NCBI RefSeq assembly: GCF_901709675.1
Contig: NC_051099.1
Span: 9,498,501-9,562,500 of the forward strand
Reading direction: 5' to 3'
From: Syngnathus acus
Lineage: Eukaryota; Chordata; Actinopteri; Syngnathiformes; Syngnathidae
DNA length: 64,000 bases
Shown: positions 1-11,444 of the stretch, piece by piece
How the letters are laid out: the number at the start of each line of letters is the position of its first letter
Position numbering within the stretch: the first letter of the stretch is position 1
The notes under the pieces: generated by a model
Databases searched by the model: none
Told to the model about the DNA's origin: nothing
What the model saw: the letters and a program-made list of their open reading frames with translations, nothing else
Translations under genes and position numbers: made by a program

Positions 1-442
1 ACAGATCTACGTATATATTATAGTCTCTCCCCATCAGTGACGTGCGGTGAGGTTCATGACTGGGGAGGCACTGACGTCAGAATTCCCCCCCAGGGAGGCA
101 CTGACGTCAAAATAAACTATATATCAAATAACTATAACATAAATAACAAGTTTATCGAACCATCTGTGTCACTCCAAATCATTAGATCTCCTGACTCCGG
201 AAGTTAGTGAATGGAACTCATTGTCAGTGAGGCTCCAATTATTCCACAGCCATAGTGCGCCTTCCTGTGTTTTAAAGTAAAAATAACATGTGAAGTGATC
301 AACTATACTAGTAAGTAAGTAATGTGTTAATGATCAAGTAAAAATTTGTGAATAATTACACATACAAGTCGCTCCTGAGTATAAGTCGCCCCCCCACCCA
401 AACGATGAAAAAAACACGCGACTTATAGTCCGAAAAATACGG
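1..442. repeat. Transposon fragments at the window edge
   Basis: The 16-base word GGAGGCACTGACGTCA occurs twice (about 64 and 95) beside GTGACGTGCGGTGAGGTTC, which looks like the end of a DNA transposon common in fish. Bases about 363-442 match the right part of the GTCGC-type MITE found complete at 46871-47040 and end in a degraded copy of its inverted repeat. No gene is seen here. Confidence 0.5.
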
Positions 443-931
443 TGATCATTGTTTCAAGACTTTGTATATGCTAAAAATTTTCCATATTCTGGCAGTTTGC
501 ACCAAGTAGTCTCGCATTTAATTAGTCTATTTAAGTGGACCGATTTGCGTTAACAAAAAATCTGACATTGGAAAGCAAATTTATTTATTTTTTCCCCCAA
601 TCTTTAACGTTTCTTGTGAACAGAGTATCTTTCGACGTGCCGGCTATTTGAAAACAAGCGGGCAAATTGAAAGACAAACTCCCGGTGCTCACTCAAGTCA
701 ATAAAATGTGGCCAAAGAGGGCAGCTGAGAAATACGTCCTCAAATGAACACTGCTTTTGGATTGTGCGTCAGCAGAGTCGATCTTTTGATGAATGAAAGC
801 AGCCTTTGACCGTCTGGGCATGTTCAGCAAAGTTGCGGGCGGCCTGTCTTTTGCATCCAAAGTATTGAAATGTAGTCTGCAGGTCCCAGCCCGCGACGGC
901 GCCAATCATTGCCGCTTTCTTTTGCCTCCAG
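443..931 (+). other. Intron upstream of the first visible nup98 exon
   Basis: This stretch ends in a pyrimidine-rich acceptor (CTTTTGCCTCCAG, ending at 931). I see no convincing coding exon or repeat in it. Earlier nup98 exons lie left of the window. Confidence 0.5.
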
Positions 932-3900
932 GAGACCACCGCCTGGCCCTGCTGTTGTCGCAGGCCGCCGGCTCGCAGTACGGCCGCGACTTGCTGGCCC
1001 TGCAGCTGGCCGACTGGAACCGCACGCAATCTGACGGCTACCTGACGGAAGAACGTCTGCGAATCTTCACCCTGCTCGCCGGAAAGCCTGTAGGTGGCCC
1101 GCGCTCATTTGCATCGCCGAGGGGCCCCGCTTCCTGCTTTGCGCTCACTGCACAACCGGCCGGCCGGCCGGCCTGCTCAACGATCCTGCCTTGTTTTTAA
1201 ATGGACACATTTGTGTGCGCGCAGGTGTGGCAGACGTCAGAGTCGGCAGTGAACGCCTGCTCGCAGCTGGACTGGAAGCGCTGTGTGGCCGTTCACCTCT
1301 GGTTCATGCTGCCGCCCACCGGCTCTGTGGCCGACGCCCTCACTAAGTACCAGGACGCCTTCAGGGTGAGCTGCCGTTTTGAAGCTACAATCGTACCCGC
1401 AGACGGTTGACGGGAAAGCCGCGTTGGCAATGAGAAAGCCGCGTGTACAGTTTTATTGGAAGAGGGCGGGGCAAGGCAATTTCAAATGAATGGATTTTAA
1501 ATTGGGCCTTGTTTATTTTATTGCCGTGTCCCGCAGGGATCATGCGAGGGAGGCAAATATGCCTGCGCCCCCCTGCCTCCGTATCTGGAGGAGGAGAAGC
1601 GGCAGCTGCTGATGGACCACCGCCACAAAGAGGAGGAGAAGCCTCTCTATGATGTCTGCTTCCACCTGCTCAAGCTCTACAGTGACAGGTGCCCGGCTTG
1701 TTGCGCAAAATGCCCATGTCGCTTGCGCACTTGGAGTCGGCACTCGACCAGATCGATGGCTCAAATTGTGGCCACTGCATGGATGATGGCCGTTTTGTTG
1801 ATTTGTCGACATAAAGCCAAACATCTTCATGAACAATATCATTGAGGCTAAAGAGCACTTGCAAGAAAATAAGCATAATACATTCCAAGATTGTCACTCC
1901 CTCGAGTGAGTTACGGATATAATAAGGTCTTTGTTTCTTTTCCTCTTTTTGTCATGCATTTGCATTTTGGCATCAGAAGAAAAATGCATTCATCGAAACA
2001 ACCAGTTTGCCTCCCAATTGTTTTGCAGTGTGTGTAAGGATGCTGAAAAGTGTTTTTGACTGCCCTCAGACACTACAGCCTGCAGCAGATGCTGGAACCT
2101 CTGAGCGCTACGTGGGAGCGTCTGGACTTCCGTCTGAGTTGGCACCTCTGGGGCGTCCTGCAGGCGCTGCATTTCAGCCACCTGAGCGCTGCGTGCCAGG
2201 GCATGCTGCACGCTAGCTACGCGGCGCAGCTGGAGAGCACCGGCCTCTGGCACCTGGCCGTCCTCGTTCTGCTGCACATCCCCGACCATGCGTATGTATA
2301 CACCGCCCCGTGTTGATAGTGATAAATTGATTAGGTTCTCTAAACAGTGACTCAATTACAGTCAAACCTCGGATTTCAAACGTCCCGGTTCTCGAACAAA
2401 TCGGAATTCGAACAAACAATTCGAGATTGTTTTGCTTCGGTTGTCGAACAAAATTCGGAGGTCGAATCTCGCGAGATGAGCCGAAAGAACCCGAGAAAAC
2501 CCGACTGCGCGGCCCGGATGCCGACTGACTCAATTCGTTATTGTATTTTCGTTACTTTGAGGATTGTATTACCGTTTTTTTCCATGTATAATGCGCCCCT
2601 ATGTATAATAGGCACCCTAAAAATGGCATGTTGATGCTGGAAAAAAACTCTGTACCCATGTATAATACGCACCCAAATTTTGACTCCTACATAAGTCCGT
2701 AAACGTAAAATTATTTCAGAAAAAAGATCATCTTTGGGAACAACCAGATGTTATTCTGCCGGTCAGTATCACTGCGCATGCGCTAGCAAACTCAATAGCG
2801 AAGAAATGTTTCGGATTTGTGTAGGGTACGTTGTGACCGCAAACGAGCAGGTGATCGAGCAAGCGTCTGATACGAGAGCATTGTGTTCGTATGGAGCGTG
2901 TTTGAAGTGAACAGCAGAGAAGAAAGCGCATCTGTAATGGAGGCCTCCGTATGATATCCGGATAAAAAAATAAAATAAAATAAAAATAAAAAAAATAAAA
3001 AAAAATTTACCCATGTATAATGCGCACCCCAGATTTTAGGACAATAAATTAGTTAAATTTTGCGCATTTTATACATGGAAAAAACGGTTTAATCATGCCT
3101 CCAAAGAAAGCAAGTGGGAGCAGTAAAGCCATCCTAAAACACAAAGACGCTCTTAAAGCAATGCGACAGTGAGCGCCCGGTTGCGCGATCGGACCAAATT
3201 ACCGTGATTTCCCATGCATAATGCGCAAAATTTAACTAATTTATTGTCCTATAATCTGGGGTGCGCATTATGCATGGGTACAACAATTTTTGAAGAAAAT
3301 CTCCCTCGAAATAAAACTTGAAATCACCTTCTTGTTTGTTGTCAATCGCGCATCGCATTCAGCCATCCTGCCCAACACACTTAGTCAGTAAAATTCACAA
3401 TTGACGACAAATCGTTTGATGCGATGGTGCAATCCTTGATGGTGTGTTATTGTCAAATATTGTTTGTTTTTTAATCTCCATCGCAGACCGGATATCATAC
3501 GGAGGCAGTATCACTGCGCATGCGCACTATGGATCCGATGCGCAGAACGGATGCGCAAGACACGTCAGCTATTTAAAGAGGGAGAGTTCAGTTTAATGAG
3601 CAGTTTCATCAAAATGGTTAAGAGAGCAAGTTATAGTATAGCATTTCAAAAGAAAGTCATTGAAGTGGCAGAAGAATTAGGCAATAGGACAGCTGCGCGC
3701 CAATTTGATGTCAATGAATCAAACATAAGACTCTGGAGGAAGAAAAAAAATCAATTTGATACAGCGAAGGCTTCAGCAAGGGCACCTGGAAGAGGAAAGA
3801 AAGCGGTTGTTCCCAAAGATGATCTTTTTTCTGAAATAATTTTACGTTTACGTCAAAATTTGGGTGCGTATTATACATGGGTACAGGCTTTTTTCCAGCA

Positions 3901-6479
3901 TCGACATGCCATTTTTAGGGTGCGTATTATGCATGGGGGCGTATTATACATGGAAAATTACATGCTCCCTGCGCACTCAGGTCCACTTTAATTTTGGAAA
4001 GTACATCAGGACTTTGAAAATATTTTCTAAATTTCAGCGACGGCTCTGTCACAATAATGCGACCAGCGCGGTGCAGTTGCGCGGTCGGCGGTGCGCTGCA
4101 CTTGCGCAATCGGACAAAGTTGCGCAAATGAAAAATGCTTAAAAAAGGTGGGGTTGTTTTTTAGTCTTGGAACGGATTACATTTTTTTCCATTATTTGTA
4201 ATGGGAAAATTAGATTCGGAATTCAGACCGATTCACTTCTCGAACCGCCTTCTGTAACGGATTGTGGTCGAAAACCGAGGTTTGACTGTATCTTAACTAT
4301 AGGTGACGAATTAGATAAGTGGCGCTTAATTGCTGCCGCTTGTTCCCCTTCAAAGTGGCTCTGATTTGACCAGAGTCAAGTTCAGATGTTCAAATCAGCT
4401 TTTCCAGTTTGTGGACCTAATCGCCCATCTTCTTAGGCTGTATGAAAGCGGAGGCCTTGGCTCTCAAAAAAACCAAAACAAACAAAGAAAAAAAAACAGG
4501 AAAAAAACGCTTTGTCAAATCATAGCACTTGATCTCCTAAACTCGTACAGAAAAAATGGGACACGCTCCAACCAAAACAAATCCGATTATTATCATTATT
4601 ATTTTTTGCCCGCAATCGTGAAAAGGTGCGCTCGACATATCCCCCAGAATGCAAAAATGTCAGGCGTCATTTCAAAAGCCTTTCGAAAGCCCAAAAATTC
4701 AGCAAAGCCTTCTTGAACTCTTCCTGGAATCAAATCATATGACTCGGTACTGCCTCTGTCTCTTTTCTCCTTCTCCTCCTCTCCTTCTTCAGCCAGCGTG
4801 AGCGTGCGGTGAGGGCCCTGCTGAGCCTGCATTGCCCCCTGCAGGAGACGGACGAGTCGCTCCGCCGGGAGCGCTTCCTGACCGTCCGGCTGCTGGTCCC
4901 TGAGCACTGGATCCACGAGGCCAAGAGCGTCCGCGCCCGCCACTGCGGCGACAAGCACCGGGAGGCACTGCACCTCTATCGAGCCGGCGACTGGAGCCGG
5001 TGTCACCGGCTGCTCGTCACACACCTGGCCCCAGGTATGACATCTGCTGGCATTTTGACATCCATGGCCTTTGTAATCATCATGAAATAGGAATCGTGTT
5101 GGATTCCCATTGTGCTCTTCTCTAAGATGCACGATTTGAGCGCTCACGTGCCCACGCTCAATTCCATACGTAGCTGCAGAAATTGAAGTGGAATCAGTCC
5201 CGAGCGCGTTCCATTGAGTCGGCAAGCGCACTTTTCGCGACACACTTTTGCGATCAAAGGGAAACACCTTTTTTTTCTCTCCCCCCTTTTGTCCACCTTT
5301 TCTCCTGATTTCCTAGATTGCATCATCAACGACAACCATGACTACCTGCTGGGGTATCTGAAGGGGCTGGCGCTGCCCGAGCACAGCGCCACCATCCGGG
5401 ATTGGGACACTGCTGGCAAGGTTTACCTGGACTACATCCAGGTCACCGGCATCATGCGGGACGTTGGGCAGGTTGGTTGAGTTTGGTGCGCACACGCGCG
5501 ACGACGGCAGCTGACGTTGCTTACCTTCCAGATGGAGAGCGACCACGGCTACGAGCTGGAGCGTCTCCACGCTCAAGTGACGTCTCTATGCGGCAGGATC
5601 CAGCTCCTGCCCTGCGGGGGCGCGAGAGACCTTTTGGCACAGTCAGGTACCAAAGAGAGATGCTTTTATTTGCAATTACGACATTCTGTGAAAGTTAGGC
5701 TACCTTTCATGTCAATGTTTGCGTTAAACGTTTCTGCTCAGAGAATGTTAACTTTATCTTGCAAAGGATTTAATCACAACTTTCATCTTCAGTGTTGACA
5801 CCCCCCCACCACACGCACGCACGCACACACACACACGCGCGCGTGCATTCTCTAATTTTCAGCCCCTAAAATGACATCAATGCAATTCGGAATGTCACCT
5901 TTTTCTTTGAAAATTACATCTTGCGTCTTTTTTCAGGAGGGGGTGTGACATTTCCTTTCCATGTAAAATGCCAACTTATTCTGGAAAGGACATCTCTCAT
6001 TCAAACTTTTTTTAATGCGACATTCTGACAGATGATGGAAAGTAACCCCAATATTGCCAAGATTCCACCTTTAAGCTTGGGCGGGGTCAAATTGGAAAAT
6101 TTTTTGGAGTGCATTTTAAATAGTAATGTAGACATATTTTTTTCACAGAATAGTTCTAAGTTCTTGAATGGTTGTAAACTTCCAAGATTACAAGGAAGAG
6201 TAGGTGTCCTTTTTCCTAAAACGTTTCTCTTGAGAAGCGGTGTGAATTTGGTGCGAGTGTGTTGGTTTGAGCATGTGTGTCCCGCTGTCGTCCTCAGAGA
6301 TGGCCAAGTGCGTGGTGAACATCCTGCGCGTGGTGCTGAGTTTGCAGCGCGGGGCAGGGACACCGCCGCAGCACCTGGTGCCGCATGTTGCCTGTCTGCC
6401 CATGCCCGAGGACTACGCCTTGGAAGAGCTGCGCGGCCTCACCGCCTCCTACCTGCGCCAGCTCGTCGTTGGACAGTGA
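932..6479 (+). CDS. nup98: nup98 (Nup98-Nup96 nucleoporin), C-terminal eight exons
   Basis: Coding exons are 932-1089, 1225-1365, 1537-1688, 2070-2291, 4793-5034, 5317-5471, 5532-5646 and 6298-6479 (TGA). All have AG/GT borders, and one base carried in plus the 1367 exon bases gives exactly 456 codons, so every phase agrees. The product is the C-terminal alpha-solenoid of Nup96, released from the Nup98-Nup96 precursor by autoproteolysis and built into the Y-complex scaffold of the nuclear pore. Recognised blocks include LLALQLADWNR, RIFTLLAGKPVWQ, CSQLDWKRCVAVHLW, DVCFHLLKLYSDRHY, RLSWHLWGVLQAL and the end MPEDYALEELRGLT. These follow vertebrate NUP98 in order. The intron at 5472-5531 is only 60 bases, and the intron at 2292-4792 holds nested pogo-like transposons. 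The 5' part of the gene is outside the window. The frame is intact, so the gene is probably functional. Confidence 0.93.
2572..3087. mobile_element. Pogo-like element, family B, copy 1
   Basis: Inverted ends CCGTTTTTTTCCATGTATAA and TTATACATGGAAAAAACGG enclose 516 bases. The left flank is TA and the right flank is TT, presumably a mutated duplication. The interior shares a block with copies 3 and 4 (AACGAGCAGGTGATCGAGC) and ends in A-rich sequence. It has no coding capacity and was inserted into family A copy 1. Confidence 0.8.
3202..3962 (+). mobile_element. Pogo-like element, family B, copy 2
   Basis: It starts CCGTGATTTCCCATGCATAA after TA. The right end is degraded (CATGGAAAATTACAT). Comparison with the uninterrupted sequence near 11757-11766 fixes the insertion point. 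This copy is the only one that keeps a recognisable piece of transposase (3596-3850), preceded by the same promoter-like stretch that is tandemly repeated in copy 3. Confidence 0.75.
3596..3850 (+). pseudogene. Pogo/CENP-B-type transposase, N-terminal helix-turn-helix fragment
   Basis: From the ATG at 3596 the reading frame gives a helix-turn-helix DNA-binding domain: KRASYSIAFQKKVIEVAEEL, then GNRTAARQF and ESNIRLWRKKKNQF. This is the pattern of the Brinker/CENP-B-like N terminus of pogo-superfamily transposases, which binds the element's terminal repeats. The frame runs directly into the right terminal repeat and no DDE catalytic domain is present, so this is an internally deleted gene. A TATA-like TATTTAAAG lies just upstream (about 3570). 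Confidence 0.75.
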
Positions 6480-6662
6480 GCGGTGCCGGCAAATCTGTTC
6501 AGAACACTTTGCGTGCGCCGCTCGTAGCCCAGTGTGGCCGTCGACCATGAGAGGCCCTGTATGTGTCCATCTTGACCATGTTTGATGGAACAAAGTGGAT
6601 GAATGTCCAATGGTCTATTTTTGTAGATTTTTCCTGTTTCTTTGGAGTGTTTGTAAGCACGT

Positions 6663-6668
6663 ATTAAA
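6663..6668 (+). terminator. nup98 polyadenylation signal
   Basis: ATTAAA lies about 184 bases after the nup98 stop codon and is followed by a T-rich stretch, which suits a short 3' UTR. Only the hexamer and its position support this. Confidence 0.55.
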
Positions 6669-8072
6669 ACTTTTTTTTTTTGTTGAATGTTCTCGCTCAA
6701 TTTTTTTAAAACATTAGCCAAATTAAAATAACTTTCTGCCTGCTTGATCATTTTTGGACAAAAATGGGCCACTTATTCCTGGTGTCATTTGTGTGTACAA
6801 AAGTCTTGTTAGGAACAAAGTACTGTCTTGCCAATACAAATTATTTGTTTGACTGGAGCCATGCTTTTCCTGAAGCATCCCTTCTGAAAAGGCTGACCTA
6901 AACCAAATAGTACCAAAACTACGTATTTGTGTACCTTTCCAACGATGGAAGAGCGTGTCGTTAAACAATCTCCTCGAGGGGACTAGTCTGCTGCAAAATT
7001 CGAGACTCCTCCTTGTTATGGTTGATAGCGTGTCGAATCTTGTGAAAGCCACTCTGGTCAAATTTTCTTTTTTCTTAAATTGCCAACAGGGTACCTGAAA
7101 GCGTGAGTGTTAAGGTGCTTTGTCTGCAGTGGCTCTTGTGGAGGGGTGCGGTGAGGGGATTTCAACAGCACATTCACAGTCAGAGTTTCAAAGTTGAGCT
7201 TTAAAGGTGAACTTGGGGGTCTCATCTTTCACAGTAGTTTCAAAATTTTGTTGGAAATTACAGGTGTGAGAATGGACATTCCAAAATTTGATTTAAAAAT
7301 TTGAGGATTTGATTCCAAAACTCCCATATCTAAATTCAGATTGCAACCTGCTCAGCTACAGACAGCAGCTGCACTTAACCAGTCTGCTTTTCAAAGGAGC
7401 ATTTAGGCTTGCAAAGCGGGCACATACTTAATCTCCAAGCGGTCACCATTGTTGACATCTAATTTTTGTACTGAATTTCATCACTTAAAAATCAGGACGC
7501 TGTGTTGAAGCCAAACACTCTTTTGAAGCCCTGACTGCCTAAAAACCCAAAATGTGCACACTTTTTCACTGGGTCAATTCTTCAACTCAGCTTTGGGACA
7601 GCATATTTTGGTATTGCAATACAATAAAATGCTCTATTTTTACACTAAACGTGGATGTTTTGTGCATTTCTTTTCTCCTTTGTCTTAATTCAAATCCAAC
7701 TATTTCTTTCCACCCCCATCCTTAATTTCTTATCTTTATTTCCCTAGCTTTCTTTACCTTTATCTTCATAGAGATAAATAACCTGTTCTATTGGAGCCAA
7801 TTTTGAATGAAAAGTTTATTTGAACGAGTCTTAAAATTAGTGATTGTGCCACCGACTGGCCAATTTCTGTTCACGCCAATACGCATGAAAGGGTGTACGC
7901 AGGCTAGTGAATGAGCGCAGTTGACTGGAACATGTGCGCTGCTGGCCAGGAGAAAAGGTTTGACAAGGAGACTCTTCGTTACATAAACAAATATGGCAAC
8001 AATTATCTTTGCATATGCCAAACAACATAAGAAGCTTGCCAGAAGGAACATCATGTATAGTATCATATACTA
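6669..8072. other. Intergenic, no gene recognised
   Basis: AT-rich sequence between the tail-to-tail genes nup98 (+) and amot (-). Short open frames here show no family resemblance or codon pattern. The terminal amot exon might be expected somewhere between here and 19.6 kb, but I could not find one. Confidence 0.4.
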
Positions 8073-8350
8073 ATATACCAAAAGACATTTGTTATTTCAA
8101 AGTGCACAAAAATGCATATCAGATCATGAAGTTATAAAAACATTTGTCATTACCACTTAGTCCATCACATATAAAAAAATAAGTATGTCTTTATTGATTT
8201 ATTGTGTAGGTACAATTATATGCTTAAAATGTTTCTTTTATCGATTTAATGTGTGAATATAATTGTCTGCTTATGTACTTTATTCAATAAGGTGTGAGCA
8301 TATCTGTTTTTGTAGCTAGGCAGGACTTTTTGGACCTCGTTTTCTTCACT
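8073..8350 (+). repeat. Diverged dispersed repeat, copy 1
   Basis: This stretch resembles 10116-10345 in the same orientation. Shared blocks include AAAAGACATTT, ATGAAGTTATA/ATGAAGTTGTA, ATTGTCTGCTTATGTACTTTAT/CTTGTCTGCTTATATACTTTAT and GTGAGCATATCTGTT/GTGAGCGTATCTGTT. It leads into the broken transposase at 8390, so it is probably the flank of that transposon. Confidence 0.6.
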
Positions 8351-8389
8351 TCCATCGTGGTCCAATCATCAGGGCTTGGTTCACTATGC

Positions 8390-9044
8390 ATCCAAGAATG
8401 ATGAAGTTGCTCCCACTTTATTCCCCTTTCCTTAATCCTATTGAGGAATTTTTCTCTGCTTGGAGGTGGAGTGTATGAGCATCATGCTCAAGACCAGAGA
8501 TCCCTGTTCCATGCAATGGACGCTACATGTTTAGACATTACAGGCGATCAGTGTAGGGCAGTGGTTCTTAACCGGGGGTGCTCGCACCCCCGAGGAAGCA
8601 TTCTCGCACCCTGGGGGAAATTTAAAATTTTTCGGGGATAATGGTCGGGTAACCGAAAAAAGTGAAACATTCTGGAAATCAAGAAGTCATTGTGTTAATT
8701 GGCATTAGGGATAATGCTAATTAAGCCTTATAGCTGTAAAGTAAACCAATTATTATTATAATAATTATTTAGGGTTAGGGTTAGGGGTGCGAGAACTGGT
8801 TGGTGAATTGAATGGGGTGCGAACAAGGAAAAAGGTTAAGAACCACTGGTGTAGGGGATGGTTGCGGCATTCATGGCGTTTCTTCCCGCGGTGCATTGCA
8901 AGGGAAAATATACGTTGCAATGTTGTCGAGAATCTGTGGCCAGACAGACAGCAACGTATGAACGGCCAGGAGGGTGAGGATGGCCAGGACATTCGTCATG
9001 AGAGAGGGGCGGGGGAGCGGGAGGGGGAGGACAGCGACCAGTAA
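8390..9044 (+). pseudogene. Tc1/IS630-type DDE transposase, C-terminal remnant split by a hAT MITE
   Basis: Translation before the MITE gives LPLYSPFLNPIEEFFSAW, the conserved last catalytic block of IS630/Tc1-type transposases with the final acid in NPIEE. After a frameshift the protein continues to ...DATCLDITGDQCR. Past the hAT insertion it resumes with GWLRHSWRFFPRCIARENI. The two parts join exactly at the MITE target duplication. The N-terminal half, the frame and probably activity are lost. Confidence 0.75.
8559..8848. mobile_element. hAT MITE with 8-bp target duplication
   Basis: Inverted ends CAGTGGTTCTTAACC and GGTTAAGAACCACTG enclose 290 bases. The flanks are the same 8-mer GTGTAGGG (8551-8558 and 8849-8856), the hallmark of hAT insertion. 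It is non-coding and inserted into the transposase remnant. Confidence 0.92.
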
Positions 9045-10115
9045 AGAGTTGCTATAGTGTTTTCTGTAAGCTGCAGATTTATTTACAGTACACTATAGCC
9101 CACATCAATTTGCCTGTTTTTTGTTTGTCTTGATATTGCAGTATATGTGTGCTGTGTATATTTTTATTTTCCTTTGTTGGATTTGGTCCACAATTTAGGG
9201 AGCGCTATCTGCGCCTCACGGCAAAAGCCATTGCCAATCACCTGTTATCCAATTCGCTCACTGCGTGCTCGTTTAATTTCTTCAGATTTAGGAAAATGCA
9301 AAGACACTGAAGCAGAAATTAGACATACACAGGTTGGTTGAGTTCAATCATAATTCTTGTTAAGAAAGCTCTGTTTTCAGGAAAGTACAATACAGCGCTG
9401 GGCCCTTCAAGAGCAGAAAGTCTCCATTCAGAAAAGGCAACGTTCAAGGTTCTTTGGTCAGCTTATATTCAGTTGGTGTGGGGCGCGTTTGATGGGTGAT
9501 GAGTCGTTGGGGTGGGGCGAGTTCGCAGTAGAGTTTGATTCCATGGGAGTGGGTGCTGGTTATGGACGATTCGGTGTGTGTGTGGGGGCTGCCGTCTTCC
9601 ATCCTGTCTTTCGGCCTTGGGGATCATCTTTGGCCGAGTCCTTGGCTGTCTCCTTCTGGCACCAGCTGGTTTTATCTCAAAGTGACCTTCCTGTAAACAT
9701 TCTGCTCCATTCCTACACTGTCGCACCTCATCCATTCGTCATTCTTTCAATTTTGTCATTTTGTACGGAATTACGTGAGCTTTTGGCTGTCACATCATTA
9801 ATCTATTACTGTTCCCTGACTATGCAAAGTTAGTTCTTTTGATACTCCATGTCTTTGCTCACATCATTATATTCTTAGTTTAATCATACTTCCCACCATA
9901 TCTATTCTTTGTTAGGCAAAACATTTCCCTCTGTGCAGAGCGTTCAGTAGTAATCGAAAAGCTGGCGTCTCACATTTAGGCGACATATGACGTTTAGTCA
10001 AAACACAAGATATAATCAAGTACTGAACGGTCAAGACGACTCTGGCCGTGTCCATGATTTAGAGAGAAAACATCAGGCATGCATTACACAGTTCCTTAAG
10101 GGTCATTAAGCTATT
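9045..10115. other. No gene recognised
   Basis: The start is probably the 3' flank of the broken Tc1-type element. The rest contains open frames up to 158 codons, but their translations are compositionally odd and resemble no family I know. I see no splice-site pairs that join them. Confidence 0.35.
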
Positions 10116-10345
10116 TAAGCAACATATCAAAAGACATTTATTTTGCAGTGCACAGAAATACATATTGAATTATGAAGTTGTAGCAACCTCTGTTATTATC
10201 TTATATCAAAGAATGTCTAGTTATGTCTGCTTTATTGGTTGATTCCATGAATATACTTGTCTGCTTATATACTTTATCCAAAGAGATGTGAGCGTATCTG
10301 TTATTGTGGCTAGACGGGTTTTGTGTCTTTTGACCCTATTCCTTC
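10116..10345 (+). repeat. Diverged dispersed repeat, copy 2
   Basis: Second copy of the sequence at 8073-8350, same orientation, ending near GGCTAGACGGGTTTTGTGTC. The transposase that follows copy 1 does not follow this copy. Confidence 0.55.
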
Positions 10346-10858
10346 ACCTTCAACAATACTATATTGTATGGAAGTTACATAATTCACAGTATTTGAGTGA
10401 ATAAAAATGGTTGGTATGACTGTATTTTGTGTGTGAAGCCAAAGCTTTGAGGCTACTTGAGATCTTACTGTGAAACTTTTTTTCCTTCAGTTTTATACAC
10501 TATTGTATTCTGTTAGATAGTGAAAACATCTTCACATTTTGATTTGTAGTGCTCACACAATGCCAAAAGGACAATGAATTTTGGGGGCACTGACGAGAAA
10601 AAAAAAATCATTTTGACACGGGTGAACTGTTTTGGGAGAGATATGAGCTTTTGCTGGTGAACCGTGGTGTTTTGCTGAACCATCTAGTTTAGTTTTGCAA
10701 AACGTACTTAAGAGTGTTGAAATAAGCCTAGGCAATTGAGAAGGAACTTTGCCATTTGGGTGGCACTGTTTACATGGGAAAGGAATCAGGTCTGAAGCAT
10801 GGGTGAACAGTTTTGGGAGATATATGTGCTTTTGCAGGTTAGCTGTGGTGTGGTGTTG
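10346..10858. other. Non-coding; two related blocks about 190 bp apart
   Basis: Two stretches, about 10617-10690 and 10796-10860, share GGGTGAACNGTTTTGGGAGA, then GCTTTTGC and GTGGTG, so they are a diverged duplication. The second block runs into the perfect palindrome at 10859. No coding potential is seen. Confidence 0.45.
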
Positions 10859-10917
10859 AACCTGCGTGAAGCTGGCCCCCCATTTGCGTGGGGTGGGGGG
10901 CCAGCTTCACGCAGGTT
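10859..10917. repeat. Perfect 24-bp-arm palindrome
   Basis: The left arm 10859-10882 (AACCTGCGTGAAGCTGG then CCCCCCA) is the exact reverse complement of 10894-10917, with an 11-base loop. Perfect arms suggest a recent origin. It is the size of a pre-miRNA hairpin but is more likely the fused ends of a small transposon. Confidence 0.85.
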
Positions 10918-11009
10918 GTGCTGAACTGTAAGAGTGTTATGCCAAATGATCTTAGAGTTTTGAGAATGTAATTTCTGTTTCAAGAAATTAGCCAAATCAA
11001 TAGAGAAAA

Positions 11010-11441
11010 ACTGTAATAAGGTGCGCCTTTTGCGTGGATCGAATTCCAAAATCTACAAATGTTGTCGTGCAGTTGCTGCCACGCAGGGACGTAATATGTA
11101 GACCCGATGAACCAATCAGAAGACCACGTTTTTCGTAGATCGGGATAGTTAACCAATCAGAGGACTGTACATAATAAGTAGCGTACATACCTCCGCCGGA
11201 ACTGATAAACACTATCTATCGGTTTGTGCAAAGGAAACAGCATTAGGACCCCGTAAAATGGCATCAACAAGGAGACACGCTTACGAGGCACAATTCAAGC
11301 TTTCTTGAAAGGCGGGATCATTGCCAAAGAGCAACGTGACAACAAGACAATGACGAGAGGGAACTTGTCATGTTTAATGGTGAACTTTCCCAATTGTTTA
11401 ATTCAGATACAGAAGATGAGGACTTTGATATAGATTGGTAG
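11010..11441 (+). pseudogene. Internally deleted pogo-like transposon remnant
   Basis: The left end TAAGGTGCGCC resembles the ends of the GGCGCACC MITE family (48117-48506). An ATG at 11258 opens MASTRRHAYEAQF, the start of a CENP-B-like helix-turn-helix transposase. After a deletion the acidic C terminus appears, ending SQLFNSDTEDEDFDIDW and TAG at 11439. The catalytic core is gone. Family A copy 2 is inserted directly after it. Confidence 0.6.
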
Positions 11442-11444
11442 GTA

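Larger units (their letters stand above)
2359..4288. mobile_element. Pogo-like DNA element, family A, copy 1 (host of two nested insertions)
   Basis: The ends are inverted: CAGTCAAACCTCGG at 2359 and CCGAGGTTTGACTG ending at 4288, each flanked by TA (2357-2358, 4289-4290), the duplication typical of Tc1/mariner/pogo elements. It lies in the nup98 intron 2292-4792. Two unrelated CCG-ended elements (2572-3087, 3202-about 3962) sit inside it. The interrupted sequence reads through in the second copy at 11445-11993. No transposase of its own is visible, so it is non-autonomous. Confidence 0.85.

Noticed and set aside
793-931. Possible extra nup98 coding sequence upstream of the first exon
   Set aside because: The open frame continues upstream of a good acceptor at 930-931, but the translation does not resemble Nup96.
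9357-9833. 158-codon open frame on the + strand
   Set aside because: It begins with a non-ATG codon, has no family resemblance, and lies in repeat-flanked intergenic DNA.
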